Part shown: piece after piece, positions 1 through 9,346 of the stretch | Numbering within the stretch: position 1 is the first letter of the stretch | How the letters are laid out: the number at the start of each line of letters is the position of its first letter | DNA from: Luteimonas sp. S4-F44 | GTDB taxonomy: Bacteria > Pseudomonadota > Gammaproteobacteria > Xanthomonadales > Xanthomonadaceae | Direction: 5' to 3' | NCBI RefSeq assembly: GCF_022637415.1 | Contig: NZ_CP093340.1 | Location: 1,488,001-1,552,000 of the forward strand | Length of the DNA stretch: 64,000 nt | Notes under the pieces: model-generated | Told to the model about the DNA's origin: nothing | Database searches by the model: none | The model's input: only the letters and a program-made list of their open reading frames with translations | Position numbers and translations under genes: made by a program

Positions 1-879
1 CCGACCCGCGCCGGTGCCGAGGTCGACCTGGTGCGTAACGACCTGAAGGTGCCGTACTCCGATCAGGTGAGCCTGGGTATCCGCAATGTATTTGAGATGG
101 GCGGAAACGATTGGAACACGTCCGCAGCGGTCGCCTACATCGAGAGCCACGACGGCATCCTGTTCACGCTGGGTAACCGTCGTGCCGATGGCTCTTACCA
201 TGCGCCGGGCGCCACGTTCGGTGGTGCGCCGTTCGATTCCGAGTTCCAGTTGCCCGGCTACGGCAGCGTCATCCTGGGCAGCAACGGTGTGGAAACCCGT
301 CTCTCACAGTTGCTGCTGTCGCTCGAGAAGCCGTTCCGGGCCGATTCGCCGTGGGGCATTACGATGGCCTACACCTACAGCGACGCGAAGGAAAACCGTG
401 GGAATGCGGCCAATTCCGACGAGCATTACTCGTTCGACTATCCCAATCTGGATGACGTCGCATTCGTGCGGTCTGTGGGCATCTCCAAGCATCGGCTAGT
501 GACCACCGGTATCGCTGAGTACTGGGGCGTCCAGTTCTCCGCGAAGCTGACGCTGGCGACGCCGCCCGGCAAGGAAGGACTCAACTGCTTCACCCCGACC
601 GGGTGTGCAAACGGTTACTTCGAGACCTACTACTTCAGCCCATCGCGGGTGCGGCAGCTCGATCTGGCTGTGCAGAAGGAATGGGATACCGGAACCGACC
701 TGCGGCTGCGCATCCGCGGCGACGTGCTCAACGTCACCAACGACCACAGCTTCACCAACTATGTGACCGATCGCGGCGACCAGAACGGCCCCAATCCGAA
801 CTTCGGTCAGCGCTCCAACGACGAGATCCTCGGCAACCTGCCACGGACGTTCAAGCTGTCCTTCGGTATCAGCTGGTAA
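1..879 (+). CDS. TonB-dependent receptor, C-terminal beta-barrel part (5' end outside window)
   Basis: The reading frame is open from base 1, so this is the 3' part of a gene that begins upstream. The visible 292 residues have the alternating polar/aromatic strand pattern of a TonB-dependent outer-membrane receptor barrel. They include a conserved DVLNVTNDHSF segment near the end and a terminal FGISW with the C-terminal aromatic residue used for outer-membrane assembly. A Cys pair (NCFTPTGC) sits in a predicted extracellular loop. A strong terminator follows the stop, and a GH144-type glucanase, a sugar ABC transporter and a GH3 enzyme lie downstream. That setting suggests import of a glucan oligosaccharide across the outer membrane. 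The ligand is inferred only from context. Confidence 0.85.
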   Translation, partial: PTRAGAEVDLVRNDLKVPYSDQVSLGIRNVFEMGGNDWNTSAAVAYIESHDGILFTLGNRRADGSYHAPGATFGGAPFDSEFQLPGYGSVILGSNGVETRLSQLLLSLEKPFRADSPWGITMAYTYSDAKENRGNAANSDEHYSFDYPNLDDVAFVRSVGISKHRLVTTGIAEYWGVQFSAKLTLATPPGKEGLNCFTPTGCANGYFETYYFSPSRVRQLDLAVQKEWDTGTDLRLRIRGDVLNVTNDHSFTNYVTDRGDQNGPNPNFGQRSNDEILGNLPRTFKLSFGISW

Positions 880-889
880 GTCACCCCCG

Positions 890-921
890 CTGCCGGTCCC
901 CCTCGGGAGACCGGCAGTTTT
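890..921 (+). terminator. Rho-independent terminator after the TonB receptor
   Basis: A perfect 9-bp stem (CTGCCGGTC at 890-898, GACCGGCAG at 909-917) with a 10-nt loop is followed directly by TTTT. It starts 11 bases after the receptor stop codon. The T-run merges into the TATACT promoter hexamer of the next gene. Confidence 0.85.
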
Positions 922-946
922 ATACTCCACCCTGAAAACGATTTCA
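921..946 (+). promoter_or_regulatory. -10 hexamer and LacI/GalR-type operator of the glucanase gene
   Basis: TATACT at 921-926 is a good -10 hexamer; no clear -35 is visible because that region is the terminator loop. Centred on CG at 939-940 is the near-palindrome TGAAAACGATTTCA (933-946), which has the length and central CG of LacI/GalR-family operators. It would cover the expected start of transcription, so repression is the simplest reading. The site matches the one at 20690-20703 except for a symmetric A/T swap. Confidence 0.7.
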
Positions 947-965
947 CCGCGAGGTTTCCTTCACG

Positions 966-2627
966 ATGCGATCCCGTCTCCGTGCGTTCCAACTCCTGAT
1001 GCTCGTCGCAATCGCGGCCTTGTTCCTGGCCGCCTGCGGCAAACAGGAGCCTGCCGAACCGGCGGTGCCGCCGCCCAAGCCGGGGCCCATCGCGCAGGTG
1101 CCCGAACCCGAACCCGAGCCTGAAGAAAAGGGACCGCCCGAACTGCCGCCCTTGTTCGCCGATATCGAGCGCCGGACGTTCCAGTACTTCTGGGACACCA
1201 CCAACGAGGTCAACGGCCTGACGCCTGACCGCTTCCCGTCGCGCCCGTTCTCCAGCGTCGCGGCCGTGGGCTATGCGCTGACCGCGTATCCGATCGGCAT
1301 CGAGCGCGGCTGGGTGAGCCGCACGCAGGCGGTCGATCGCACGCTGACCACGCTGCGGTTCTTCCGCGACGTGAAGATGGGGCCGCAGGCCACCGGCACC
1401 GGTGGTCACCAGGGCTTCTTCTATCACTTCATTGACATGGACAAGGGCCACCGCGTCGAACCGTGGGTGGAACTGTCGAGCGTCGACACCGGCCTGATGA
1501 TGATGGGCGTGCTGTTCGCACAGTCGTACTACGACCGTGAAGATCCGCGCGAGGCTGAGATCCGCAAGCTTGCCGATCAGCTGTACCGCAATGTGCGCTG
1601 GCCGTTCCTGCAGCAGCGCAAGCCGCTGATCTCGATGGGCTGGTATCCCGAGAGCGGCTTCATCGAGCATGACTGGACGGGCTACGACGAGGCGATGCTG
1701 GTCTACATCCTCGCGCTCGGCTCGCCGACGCATCCGGTCGGGCCCGAGGCGTGGGAAGTGTGGACACGCACCTACGATCGGCTGTGGGGCGTGTTCCGCG
1801 GCCAGGAGTACCTGAGCTTCGCGCCGCACTTCGGCCATCAGTACACCCATGTCTGGGTGGATTTTCGCGGCATCCGCGACGACTACATGCGCCGCCGTGG
1901 CATCGACTACTTCGAGAACAGCCGCCGTGCGACCTATGCACAGCGCCAGTACGCGATCGACAACCCGATGGGCTGGAAGGACTACGGCGAGAACGTCTGG
2001 GGCCTGACCGCCAGTGACGGCCCGCAGCGCACCGACCAGGACTACAACGGCGAGCAGCGCGAGTTCCGCCACTACAGCGCACGCGGCGCGGGCCTGGACG
2101 TCGCGTTCGATGACGGCACGATCGCGCCGACCGCAGCGGTCGCGTCGATCGCGTTCGCACCGGAGATCGTGATCCCGGCGACCGAGGAGATGCACCGTCG
2201 CTACGGCGACTACCTGTACTCGAGCTACGGCTTCCTGGACGCGTTCAACCCGAGCTTCACCTACGAGGACGTGCCGCTGAAGACCGGCCGCATCGTGCCG
2301 GGCAAGGGCTGGGTGGCCAGCGATTACATCGCCATCGACCAGGGGCCGATCCTGGCGATGATCGCCAACTACCGCAACGACTTCGTCTGGAACGTGATGA
2401 AGAAGAACCCCTACATCCGCGCCGGTCTGGAGCGGGCGGGGTTCACCGGTGGCTGGCTCGCCGGCGAGGACGAGCCCAAGGATTCGGGCCCGCCGGACGC
2501 CGATGCAGCGACCGCGCGTGCGGTCGGCATCGCCGAGTCGCGCGGTGCCAACCAGACGCCGCCGCGTGATGCGCCGGCGCCGGCGCCCGCACCTGCGCGC
2601 GCGTCCGATCCGGTGCCGGTCGAGTGA
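966..2627 (+). CDS. Glucoamylase-fold lipoprotein, GH144-type (probable endo-beta-1,2-glucanase)
   Basis: A 553-residue protein with a lipoprotein signal (LFLAAC, lipidated Cys about residue 20) and a Pro/Glu-rich linker (about 25-60). A PF10091-type glycoamylase domain follows. Family-typical blocks are visible: DIERRTFQYFWD at the domain start, GFFYHFIDMDKG, the VELSSVDTGLMMMG helix, and a WTGYDEAMLVYILALGSPTHP block. Characterised members of this family (GH144) cut beta-1,2-glucan from within, and older annotations as glucoamylase are misleading. The C-terminal tail of about 60 residues is Ala/Pro-rich and disordered. The protein is probably anchored in the periplasm or outer membrane and trims imported glucan for the transporter encoded next. 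Substrate is inferred from family and neighbours. GH144 assignment is from motif recognition, without a search. Confidence 0.75.
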   Translation: MRSRLRAFQLLMLVAIAALFLAACGKQEPAEPAVPPPKPGPIAQVPEPEPEPEEKGPPELPPLFADIERRTFQYFWDTTNEVNGLTPDRFPSRPFSSVAAVGYALTAYPIGIERGWVSRTQAVDRTLTTLRFFRDVKMGPQATGTGGHQGFFYHFIDMDKGHRVEPWVELSSVDTGLMMMGVLFAQSYYDREDPREAEIRKLADQLYRNVRWPFLQQRKPLISMGWYPESGFIEHDWTGYDEAMLVYILALGSPTHPVGPEAWEVWTRTYDRLWGVFRGQEYLSFAPHFGHQYTHVWVDFRGIRDDYMRRRGIDYFENSRRATYAQRQYAIDNPMGWKDYGENVWGLTASDGPQRTDQDYNGEQREFRHYSARGAGLDVAFDDGTIAPTAAVASIAFAPEIVIPATEEMHRRYGDYLYSSYGFLDAFNPSFTYEDVPLKTGRIVPGKGWVASDYIAIDQGPILAMIANYRNDFVWNVMKKNPYIRAGLERAGFTGGWLAGEDEPKDSGPPDADAATARAVGIAESRGANQTPPRDAPAPAPAPARASDPVPVE

Positions 2628-2670
2628 GTCGCGTCGGACGCCGCGCGTGGCGTGCAGGGGCAGGGCGGGC

Positions 2671-3987
2671 ATGACGTCCGTGATCCGCCGTGCCTGGCTG
2701 TTGTGCGCACTGGTGCTGGTCGTGGCCGGTTGCGCGCGGCGGTCCGACGAAACCGTGATCCGGTTCTGGGCGATGGGCCGCGAGGCCGAGGTCGTCGCCG
2801 AACTGGTGCGCGAGTTCGAGGATCAGCATCCGGGCATCCGGGTGCAGATCCAGCAGATCCCGTGGACCTCGGCGCACGAGAAGCTGCTCACCGCCTATGC
2901 CGCCGACGCGCTGCCCGACCTGTGCCAGCTCGGCAACACCTGGGTGCCGGAGTTCGCGGTGCTCGGCGCGCTGGAGCCGGTGCAGTCGCGGGTCGATGCC
3001 TCGACGATCATCGACCAGGCGGACTACTTCCCGGGCATCTGGGACACCAATGTCGTCGACGGCACGCTGCTCGGCGTGCCCTGGTACGTCGATACCCGCC
3101 TGGTGTTCTATCGCCGCGATCTGCTCGAGGCGGCCGGCGTGACGCGCTTCCCGCAGACCTGGGCCCAATGGGAAGACGCGATGGCGGCGGTCAAGCGCCA
3201 TGTCGGGCCGTCGCGCTACGCGGTGATGCTGCCGCTCAACGAGTTCGAGCAGTTGCTGTCGTTCGGCCTGCAGCAGGACGACCCGTTGCTGCGCGACGAC
3301 GACGGCCGCGGCAACTTCCAGAGTCCGGGCTTTCGCCGGGCGCTGGGCTTCTACACCAACATGTTCGAACAAGGCTGGGCGCCGCGGATGTCGGAGACGC
3401 AGATCTCCAATGTCTGGGACGAGTTCGGCCGGGGCTTCTTTACCTTCTACGTCTCGGGCCCCTGGAATATCCGCGAGTTCCGCACGCGCCTGCCGGCCGA
3501 ACTGCAGGACAAGTGGGCGACCGCGCCGCTGCCAGGGCCCGATGGTCCGGGCGTGGGCATCGCCGGCGGCACGTCGCTGGTGATGTTCCGCGATTCGCCC
3601 AACAAGGAGGCGACCTGGCAACTGGTCGAGTTCCTGTCGCGGCCCGATATCCAGGCGCGGTTCTACCAGCTGATCGGCAATCTGCCGCCGCGGCGCAGCA
3701 CCTGGGCTTCGGGCGAAATGCAGTACGGAGAGGAGGCGCTGGCGTTCCGGGAGCAGCTCGAACACGTGCGGCCCACGCCGAAGGTCCTCGAATGGGAGCG
3801 GATCGTGCAGGAGATGCGGTTGGCCAGTGAGCGCGTGGTGCGCGGCGGCATGCCGCAGGATCAGGCACTGCAGGGGCTGGACGCGCGCGTGGACACGCTG
3901 CTCGAGAAGCGGCGTTGGGTTCGCGCGCAGGCGGCGGCAGCGGAAGGCGCGACCCATCCCAGCGGGGAGGCCGCCCATGCGCGCTAG
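2671..3987 (+). CDS. Sugar ABC transporter substrate-binding lipoprotein
   Basis: A 438-residue family-1 extracellular solute-binding protein of the MalE/UgpB type. ATG at 2671 is preferred because it gives a short lipoprotein signal ending LVVAGC. The mature protein begins TVIRFWAMGREAEVV and carries the expected IPWTSAHEKLLTAYA and GIAGGTSLVMF blocks. The open frame extends further upstream, but that part looks unlike a signal peptide. The gene starts 43 bases after the glucanase stop and overlaps the next permease by 11 bases, so the three form one transcription unit. It should deliver a periplasmic oligosaccharide to the permeases encoded next. Confidence 0.88.
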   Translation: MTSVIRRAWLLCALVLVVAGCARRSDETVIRFWAMGREAEVVAELVREFEDQHPGIRVQIQQIPWTSAHEKLLTAYAADALPDLCQLGNTWVPEFAVLGALEPVQSRVDASTIIDQADYFPGIWDTNVVDGTLLGVPWYVDTRLVFYRRDLLEAAGVTRFPQTWAQWEDAMAAVKRHVGPSRYAVMLPLNEFEQLLSFGLQQDDPLLRDDDGRGNFQSPGFRRALGFYTNMFEQGWAPRMSETQISNVWDEFGRGFFTFYVSGPWNIREFRTRLPAELQDKWATAPLPGPDGPGVGIAGGTSLVMFRDSPNKEATWQLVEFLSRPDIQARFYQLIGNLPPRRSTWASGEMQYGEEALAFREQLEHVRPTPKVLEWERIVQEMRLASERVVRGGMPQDQALQGLDARVDTLLEKRRWVRAQAAAAEGATHPSGEAAHAR

Positions 3988-4855
3988 TACCGCAGGCTGG
4001 GTGTTCGCCGGGCCGGCGCTGATCCTGCTCGGGGTGTTCTTCGGTATCCCGGTGGCCTCGGCGCTGCTGCTGAGCCTGACCGACTTCGATCTCTATGCGT
4101 TGTCGGATACCGCGAACCTGCGCTTCGTCGCGCTGGGCAATTATCTGGATCTGCTGCAGACGCCGCTGTTCTGGAAGTCGCTGGGCAATACCGCGTACTT
4201 CGTCGTCATCGGCGTGCCGTTGTCGATCGCGGTGTCGCTGGGTGCGGCGTTGCTGCTCAATGCCAAGGTGGCGCGGTTCAAGGGACTGTTCCGCACCGCG
4301 CTGTTCGCGCCGGTGGTGACCACGCTGGTCGCGGTCGCGGTGATCTGGCGCTATCTGTTCCACACCAGCTACGGCCTGGTGAACTGGGCGCTGGGCCATA
4401 TCGGCATCGCGCCGATCGACTGGCTGGGCGATCCGACCTGGGCGATGCCGACGATCATCTTGTTCGCGGTGTGGAAGAACTTCGGTTACAACATGGTGAT
4501 CTTCGTCGCCGGGCTGGCGGCGATCCCCGAGGACCTGTACGAAGCGGCGCGCATCGACGGCGCGTCGCGCTGGAAGCAGTTCGTCCATGTGACGCTGCCG
4601 ATGTTGGGGCCTGTGCTGCTGGTGGTGGCGGTGATCACGGTCTCGGGTTATTTCCAGCTGTTCGCAGAGCCCTACGTGATGACCCGCGGCGACCCGCTGC
4701 AGAGCACGGTCAGCGTGCTGTACTTCATGTACGAAGAAGGCTTCATGTGGTGGAACCTGGGCCGCGCCTCGGCGGTGGCCTTCATGCTGTTCCTGATCAT
4801 CCTGGGCGTGACCACGCTGCTGCTGCGCGCCGGCCGGCGCAAGGAGATGGTATGA
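3977..4855 (+). CDS. Sugar ABC transporter permease, MalF/UgpA type
   Basis: A 292-residue inner-membrane protein with about six hydrophobic segments beginning with GWVFAGPALILLGVFFGIP. It carries the EAA coupling loop (EAARIDGASRWKQFVHVTLP, around residues 190-210) that docks on the ATPase. ATG at 3977 was chosen because it lies just inside the end of the binding-protein gene and gives the usual short N-terminus; the longer open frame upstream is a shadow. The stop overlaps the start of the next permease as ATGA, so translation is probably coupled. No ATPase gene follows; the likely partner is encoded at 20798-21886. Confidence 0.9.
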   Translation: MRASTAGWVFAGPALILLGVFFGIPVASALLLSLTDFDLYALSDTANLRFVALGNYLDLLQTPLFWKSLGNTAYFVVIGVPLSIAVSLGAALLLNAKVARFKGLFRTALFAPVVTTLVAVAVIWRYLFHTSYGLVNWALGHIGIAPIDWLGDPTWAMPTIILFAVWKNFGYNMVIFVAGLAAIPEDLYEAARIDGASRWKQFVHVTLPMLGPVLLVVAVITVSGYFQLFAEPYVMTRGDPLQSTVSVLYFMYEEGFMWWNLGRASAVAFMLFLIILGVTTLLLRAGRRKEMV

Positions 4856-5697
4856 GCGCGGTGCAACGCGAAGTCGGCGCGTCGCGCTGGTCGGGCTGGC
4901 TGGTCAACGGGGGCCTGGTCGTACTGGCGTTCATTGCGCTGGCGCCGCTGCTGTGGATGTTGTCGGTCTCGTTCATGCCCACCGGCGAGGCCAGCAGCTT
5001 TCCGCCGCCGTTGCTGCCGTCGTCGTTCACCACCGCGAACTACGCGCAGTTGTTGCTGCGCGGGGGCATGGTCGGCTACTTCACCAACAGCCTGCTGGTC
5101 TCGGGCGCGATCACGCTCGGCGCGCTGCTGATCAACACCATGGCCGGATACGCATTCGCCAAGTTGCGCTTCGCCGGTCGCGAGCGGCTGTTCCAGTTGC
5201 TGCTGGCCGCGTTGGTGATCCCGGCGCAGGTCGCGATGCTGCCGCTGTTTCTGATGATGAAGGGCATGGGGCTGGTCAACAGCTTCGGTGCGGTGATCAT
5301 CCCGGGCCTGGCGACGGTGTTCGGCATCTTCCTGGTGCGCCAGTACGCGCGCTCGATTCCCGACGAACTGCTCGAGGCGGCGCGCATCGACGGGGCAGGC
5401 GAGCTGCGGATCTTCTTCCAGATCGTGTTGCCGATGCTCAAGCCGGTACTGGTGACGCTGACGATCTTCACCTTCATGGCCGCCTGGAACGACTTCATGT
5501 GGCCGCTAATCGTGTTGACCGACCAGAGCAACTACACCCTGCCGGTGGCGCTGGCGGCGCTGTCGCGCGAGCACATCCAGGACGTGGAGATGATGATGGC
5601 CGGCGCCGTTGTCACCGTGATCCCGGTGCTCGTACTGTTCATCGCGCTGCAGCGCTACTACATTCAGGGCCTGCTGCTCGGAAGCGTGAAGGGGTGA
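4852..5697 (+). CDS. Sugar ABC transporter permease, MalG/UgpE type
   Basis: A 281-residue second permease subunit with about six transmembrane segments and an EAA loop (EAARIDGAGELRIFFQIVLP). The C-terminus is the family-typical QRYYIQGLLLGSVKG. The ATG shares its ATG/TGA bases with the preceding permease stop. Together they should form the heterodimeric channel for a di- or oligosaccharide delivered by the upstream binding protein. A strong hairpin begins at the base after the stop, which marks a transcript boundary or an mRNA 3' stabiliser before the glycosidase genes. Confidence 0.9.
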   Translation: MSAVQREVGASRWSGWLVNGGLVVLAFIALAPLLWMLSVSFMPTGEASSFPPPLLPSSFTTANYAQLLLRGGMVGYFTNSLLVSGAITLGALLINTMAGYAFAKLRFAGRERLFQLLLAALVIPAQVAMLPLFLMMKGMGLVNSFGAVIIPGLATVFGIFLVRQYARSIPDELLEAARIDGAGELRIFFQIVLPMLKPVLVTLTIFTFMAAWNDFMWPLIVLTDQSNYTLPVALAALSREHIQDVEMMMAGAVVTVIPVLVLFIALQRYYIQGLLLGSVKG

Positions 5698-5734
5698 GGG
5701 CGCATGCTTGCGAAGCACTGCTTCGCATGCGCCC
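5698..5734 (+). terminator. Strong intergenic hairpin after the permease genes
   Basis: GGGCGCATG (5698-5706) pairs perfectly with CATGCGCCC (5726-5734). Inside it CGAAGC (5711-5716) pairs with GCTTCG (5720-5725) around an ACT loop, leaving one 4-nt bulge. There is no T-run, so it may act as an mRNA stabiliser or partial terminator. The remaining 250 bases to the next gene show no other clear signal. Confidence 0.55.
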
Positions 5735-5987
5735 GAACGCCGCGCCAGGGATGGTGTGGCCGGGCTCTCCGGCGCCGACCCTGCCGCGCCATGGATGGCA
5801 GGGGAGCAATCCGGGGTGTGTGAATGCCTGCTCGGCACGGCCGCGCGCTCGCCCCCATCTGCACGTCCTCGAGCCGTCATGAGGGCTGCGTCGTGCGCAT
5901 CTGCAACCCGAGTGCCGTGGCGATACGCGCATCCGCGCGCCTGAATCCGATCACCGCAACACCCGAACCACGGAGTCACCGTCCCGC

Positions 5988-8900
5988 ATGAAGATTCTCG
6001 ACACCCGCGCTGACCGCGCGCCTGCCGACACCGACATGATGCCCGCCGGCGACGTCCTCGCAGTCGATGGCCGTGCCCGCGCCGCCCTGGCGATCCGAGC
6101 GGCCGGTATTGCCGCGATAGCGGCCGCGTTGGCGGCCTGTTCCGTCGTACCGTCGCCGGGCGGCGAGACCGGCGCAACGGGCGATGCGGATGTCCGGGTG
6201 CTGGACGATTTCGAGGACCCGTCGGCCTGGACCGTCGTGACCTCCAACCAGGTCACCGGCACGTTGCGCAGGATCGACGGCGATGACGGTGGCGCGCTGT
6301 GCCTGGACTACGACTACAACGGCGTGTCCGGCCATGTCGGCATCCAGCGCGAGCTGCCGCTCGATTATCCGGACAACTACCGCTTCGGCTTCCGGCTGCG
6401 CGGTGAGTCGCCGGCCAACGACCTGCAGTTCAAGCTGATCGATGCCAGCGGCGACAACGTGTGGTGGGTCAACCGGCCCAAGTACGATGTTCCGACCGAG
6501 TGGACACAGGTCCAGTACCGCAAGCGCCACATCGACAAGGCCTGGGGCCCGGACCCGGACAAAACCCTGCGCGCGAGCCGCAAGGTCGAGTTCACGATCT
6601 ACAACAACGCCGGCGGCAAGGGCAGCGTGTGCTTCGATACGCTGACGTTCGAGCCGCTGCCGCCCGACGACGACTCGCCGCTGACTGCCAGCGCTACCTC
6701 GACGAGCACGCCCGATGGCGCCGACAAGGCGGTCGACGGCAATGCCGCCACCGCGTGGGAGGCCGGCGACGCCCCGCAGAAGCTGGTGCTGGACCTGGGT
6801 AAGCTGCGTGAGTTCGGAGCGCTGCGTCTGCAGTGGCTCGACGGGCGGCATGCGGCCGATTACACGGTGTCGTTGTCGACCGACGGCGAGCAGTGGACGC
6901 AGGTGCGCGAGGTCGCCGGTGGCAATGGCGGCGTCGACTGGTTGTCGTTGCCCGAGTCGGAGGCCCGCTATGTCGGCCTCGACCTGCGGGCCGGTCCGGG
7001 TCAGGGCTTCGCGCTCGCCGAGGCGGCATTGCAGCCGGTCGCGGTCTCGACCCATCCCAACGACTTCCTTAAGGCGGTCGCTGCCGAGCGGCCGAAGGGT
7101 CAGTTCCCGCGTGGCTTCAGCGGTGAACAGCCGTACTGGACGATCCTGGGTCTGGACGGCGGCACCGAGCAGGGCCTGATCGGCGAGGACGGTGCGATCG
7201 AGGTCGCGGCCGGTGGTTTCTCGATCGAGCCCTTCATCCGCGCCGGCGATGGCCTGGTGACCTGGGCCGATGCCCGGATCACCCAGTCGCTGCAGGACGG
7301 TTACCTGCCGATTCCGAGCGTGGACTGGGTCCACGACGCGGTGTCGCTGCGCGTGACCGGCTTCGCCCGCGGCACGCCCGAGGCATCGCAGCTGGTCGCC
7401 CGCTATCGGTTGACCAACTCGGGCCGCCAGCCGCGCGACTTCGAGTTCGCGCTGGCGGTGCGGCCGATGCAGGTCAACCCGCCGACGCAGTTTCTCAACA
7501 TCAAGGGCGGTGTGAGCCCGCTGCACAGGCTGGCGCTCGCGCCAGACCGGGTCAGTGTCGACGGCGTGCCGCGTGTGTTCGCGCGCGAGCCGGCGCAGCA
7601 GGTATTCGCGACGACCTTCGACAGCGGCATGGAGATCGAGCACCTGGCTGCCGGTGCGCTGCCGGCGACGACCGAGGTCGAGGACGCGCAGGGGCTGGCC
7701 TCCGGCGCGCTGGTCTACACGGTGCGGCTCGAACCGGGCCAGTCGCGCGAGTTCGACCTGCTGATCCCGATGACCGGCGCGGCGCCGTCGCTCGCGCCCG
7801 GCCAGTGGCAGCCGCAGGCCTGGCAGGACGAGATGGCGCGTGTGTGGCACGGCAAGCTCGGCGAGGTCGGTATCGAGGTGCCCGAGGCCGGACGCGACCT
7901 GGCCAACACGCTGCGCACCTCGCTGGCGCACATGCTGATCTCGCGCATCGGCCCGCGCCTGCAGCCGGGGACGCGCTCGTATGCGCGCAGCTGGATCCGA
8001 GACGGCGCGATGATTTCCGAAGGTCTGCTGCGGATGGGGCGGCCGGAAGTCGTCAAGGACTACGTCGAGTGGTACGCCCCGTACCAGTTCGACAACGGCA
8101 TGGTGCCGTGCTGCGTGGACGACCGCGGCAGCGATCCGGTGCCCGAGAACGACAGCCATGGCGAGCTGATCTTCAACATCGCCGAGTACTGGCGTTACAC
8201 CCACGACGACGCCTTTCTGGCGCGCATGTGGCCGCACGTGCTCGGCGCGTTCGACTACATGGAAACGCTGCGCGCCAGCGAGCGCACCGAGGAGAACCGC
8301 AAGGTCAACGCGGCCTTCTACGGCATGATGCCGGTCTCGATCAGCCACGAGGGCTACTCGGCCAAGCCGATGCACTCGTACTGGGACAACTTCTGGGCGC
8401 TGCGCGGCTATAAGGATGCAGTCGAGATCGCACAGGCGCTGGGCAAGACCGAAGACGTGGCGCGGATGACCGCCGCACGCGACGAGTTCCGCACCGATCT
8501 CGACGCCTCGCTGCGTGCCGCGGCCAGGCTGCACGGGATCGACTATCTCCCCGGCGCGGCCGAGCTCGGCGATTTCGATCCCACCTCGACGACGATCGCA
8601 CTGGCGCCAGGCGGCGAGCAAGGGCGGCTGCCCGAAGACCTGCTGGTCAACACCTTCGAGCGCTACTGGACGCTGTTCGCCGATCGCCGCGACGGCCGCA
8701 AGCCGTGGAAGGACTACACGCCCTACGAGTGGCGCAACGTCGCCGCGTTCGTGCGGCTGGGCTGGCGCGAGCGCGCCAACGACGTGCGCGAGTGGTTCTT
8801 CGGCCACCGCGCGCCGCTGGCGTGGAACCAGTGGGGCGAGGTCGTCACGCCGACGCCGCGTAAGCCATTCTTCCTCGGCGACCTGCCGCATGCCTGGGTG

Positions 8901-9263
8901 GGTTCGGACTTCGTGCGCTCGGCGCTGGACATGTTCGCCTACGTACGCGAGGTCGACGACAGCATCGTGCTGGCCGCGGGCGTGCCGGCTGACTGGTTCG
9001 ACGGGATCGGCGTACGGCTGCACGGCATGCGCACCCCGCAGGGCAAGCTTGGCTACCGGTTGCGGCGCGAGCACGACGTGCTGGCGCTCGACGTCGATGC
9101 CGATGCCGGCCTGCCGCCCGGTGGCCTGGTGCTGCAGTGGCCGTATCCGAACGTGCCCGGTGCGACGACCATCGATGGTCAGGCGGCGCAATGGCAGGGC
9201 AACGAACTGCGCATCGCGCGTGCCGGTGCGCAGGTGCGCGTGCAGATCCCCGTCTCGCCCTGA
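5988..9263 (+). CDS. Discoidin-domain six-hairpin glycosidase lipoprotein, activity unknown
   Basis: A 1091-residue protein. The N-terminal region ends in a lipobox (AALAAC, Cys about 51). A later start such as the Met pair at residues 17-18 is possible because the N-region is long. Residues 65-215 look like a CBM11-type jelly roll (VLDDFEDPSAWTV, LCLDYDYNG). About 225-345 is an F5/8 type C (discoidin) domain (GADKAVDGNAATAWEAGD, LVLDLG). The C-terminal half (about 620-1000) is an alpha/alpha six-hairpin glycosidase domain with SYARSWIRDGAMISEG and ENDSHGELIFNIAEYW, which hold candidate acidic catalytic residues. The fold resembles that of GH15, GH63 and GH78 enzymes, but no family can be named from sight. 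It lies between a beta-glucan transporter and a GH3 enzyme, so action on the same glycan is likely. Confidence 0.75.
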   Translation: MKILDTRADRAPADTDMMPAGDVLAVDGRARAALAIRAAGIAAIAAALAACSVVPSPGGETGATGDADVRVLDDFEDPSAWTVVTSNQVTGTLRRIDGDDGGALCLDYDYNGVSGHVGIQRELPLDYPDNYRFGFRLRGESPANDLQFKLIDASGDNVWWVNRPKYDVPTEWTQVQYRKRHIDKAWGPDPDKTLRASRKVEFTIYNNAGGKGSVCFDTLTFEPLPPDDDSPLTASATSTSTPDGADKAVDGNAATAWEAGDAPQKLVLDLGKLREFGALRLQWLDGRHAADYTVSLSTDGEQWTQVREVAGGNGGVDWLSLPESEARYVGLDLRAGPGQGFALAEAALQPVAVSTHPNDFLKAVAAERPKGQFPRGFSGEQPYWTILGLDGGTEQGLIGEDGAIEVAAGGFSIEPFIRAGDGLVTWADARITQSLQDGYLPIPSVDWVHDAVSLRVTGFARGTPEASQLVARYRLTNSGRQPRDFEFALAVRPMQVNPPTQFLNIKGGVSPLHRLALAPDRVSVDGVPRVFAREPAQQVFATTFDSGMEIEHLAAGALPATTEVEDAQGLASGALVYTVRLEPGQSREFDLLIPMTGAAPSLAPGQWQPQAWQDEMARVWHGKLGEVGIEVPEAGRDLANTLRTSLAHMLISRIGPRLQPGTRSYARSWIRDGAMISEGLLRMGRPEVVKDYVEWYAPYQFDNGMVPCCVDDRGSDPVPENDSHGELIFNIAEYWRYTHDDAFLARMWPHVLGAFDYMETLRASERTEENRKVNAAFYGMMPVSISHEGYSAKPMHSYWDNFWALRGYKDAVEIAQALGKTEDVARMTAARDEFRTDLDASLRAAARLHGIDYLPGAAELGDFDPTSTTIALAPGGEQGRLPEDLLVNTFERYWTLFADRRDGRKPWKDYTPYEWRNVAAFVRLGWRERANDVREWFFGHRAPLAWNQWGEVVTPTPRKPFFLGDLPHAWVGSDFVRSALDMFAYVREVDDSIVLAAGVPADWFDGIGVRLHGMRTPQGKLGYRLRREHDVLALDVDADAGLPPGGLVLQWPYPNVPGATTIDGQAAQWQGNELRIARAGAQVRVQIPVSP

Positions 9264-9346
9264 GTCACACCACACCCATGCACCGTCCCCGCGTTGCGCG
9301 ACGCCTCGCGGGGACCGCTGACACCAGACAAGGAGACATCGGCGGG

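Noticed and set aside
966..2627. A starch-degrading glucoamylase
   Set aside because: The domain is the PF10091 type found in beta-1,2-glucanases; GH15 motifs are absent and no starch genes are nearby.
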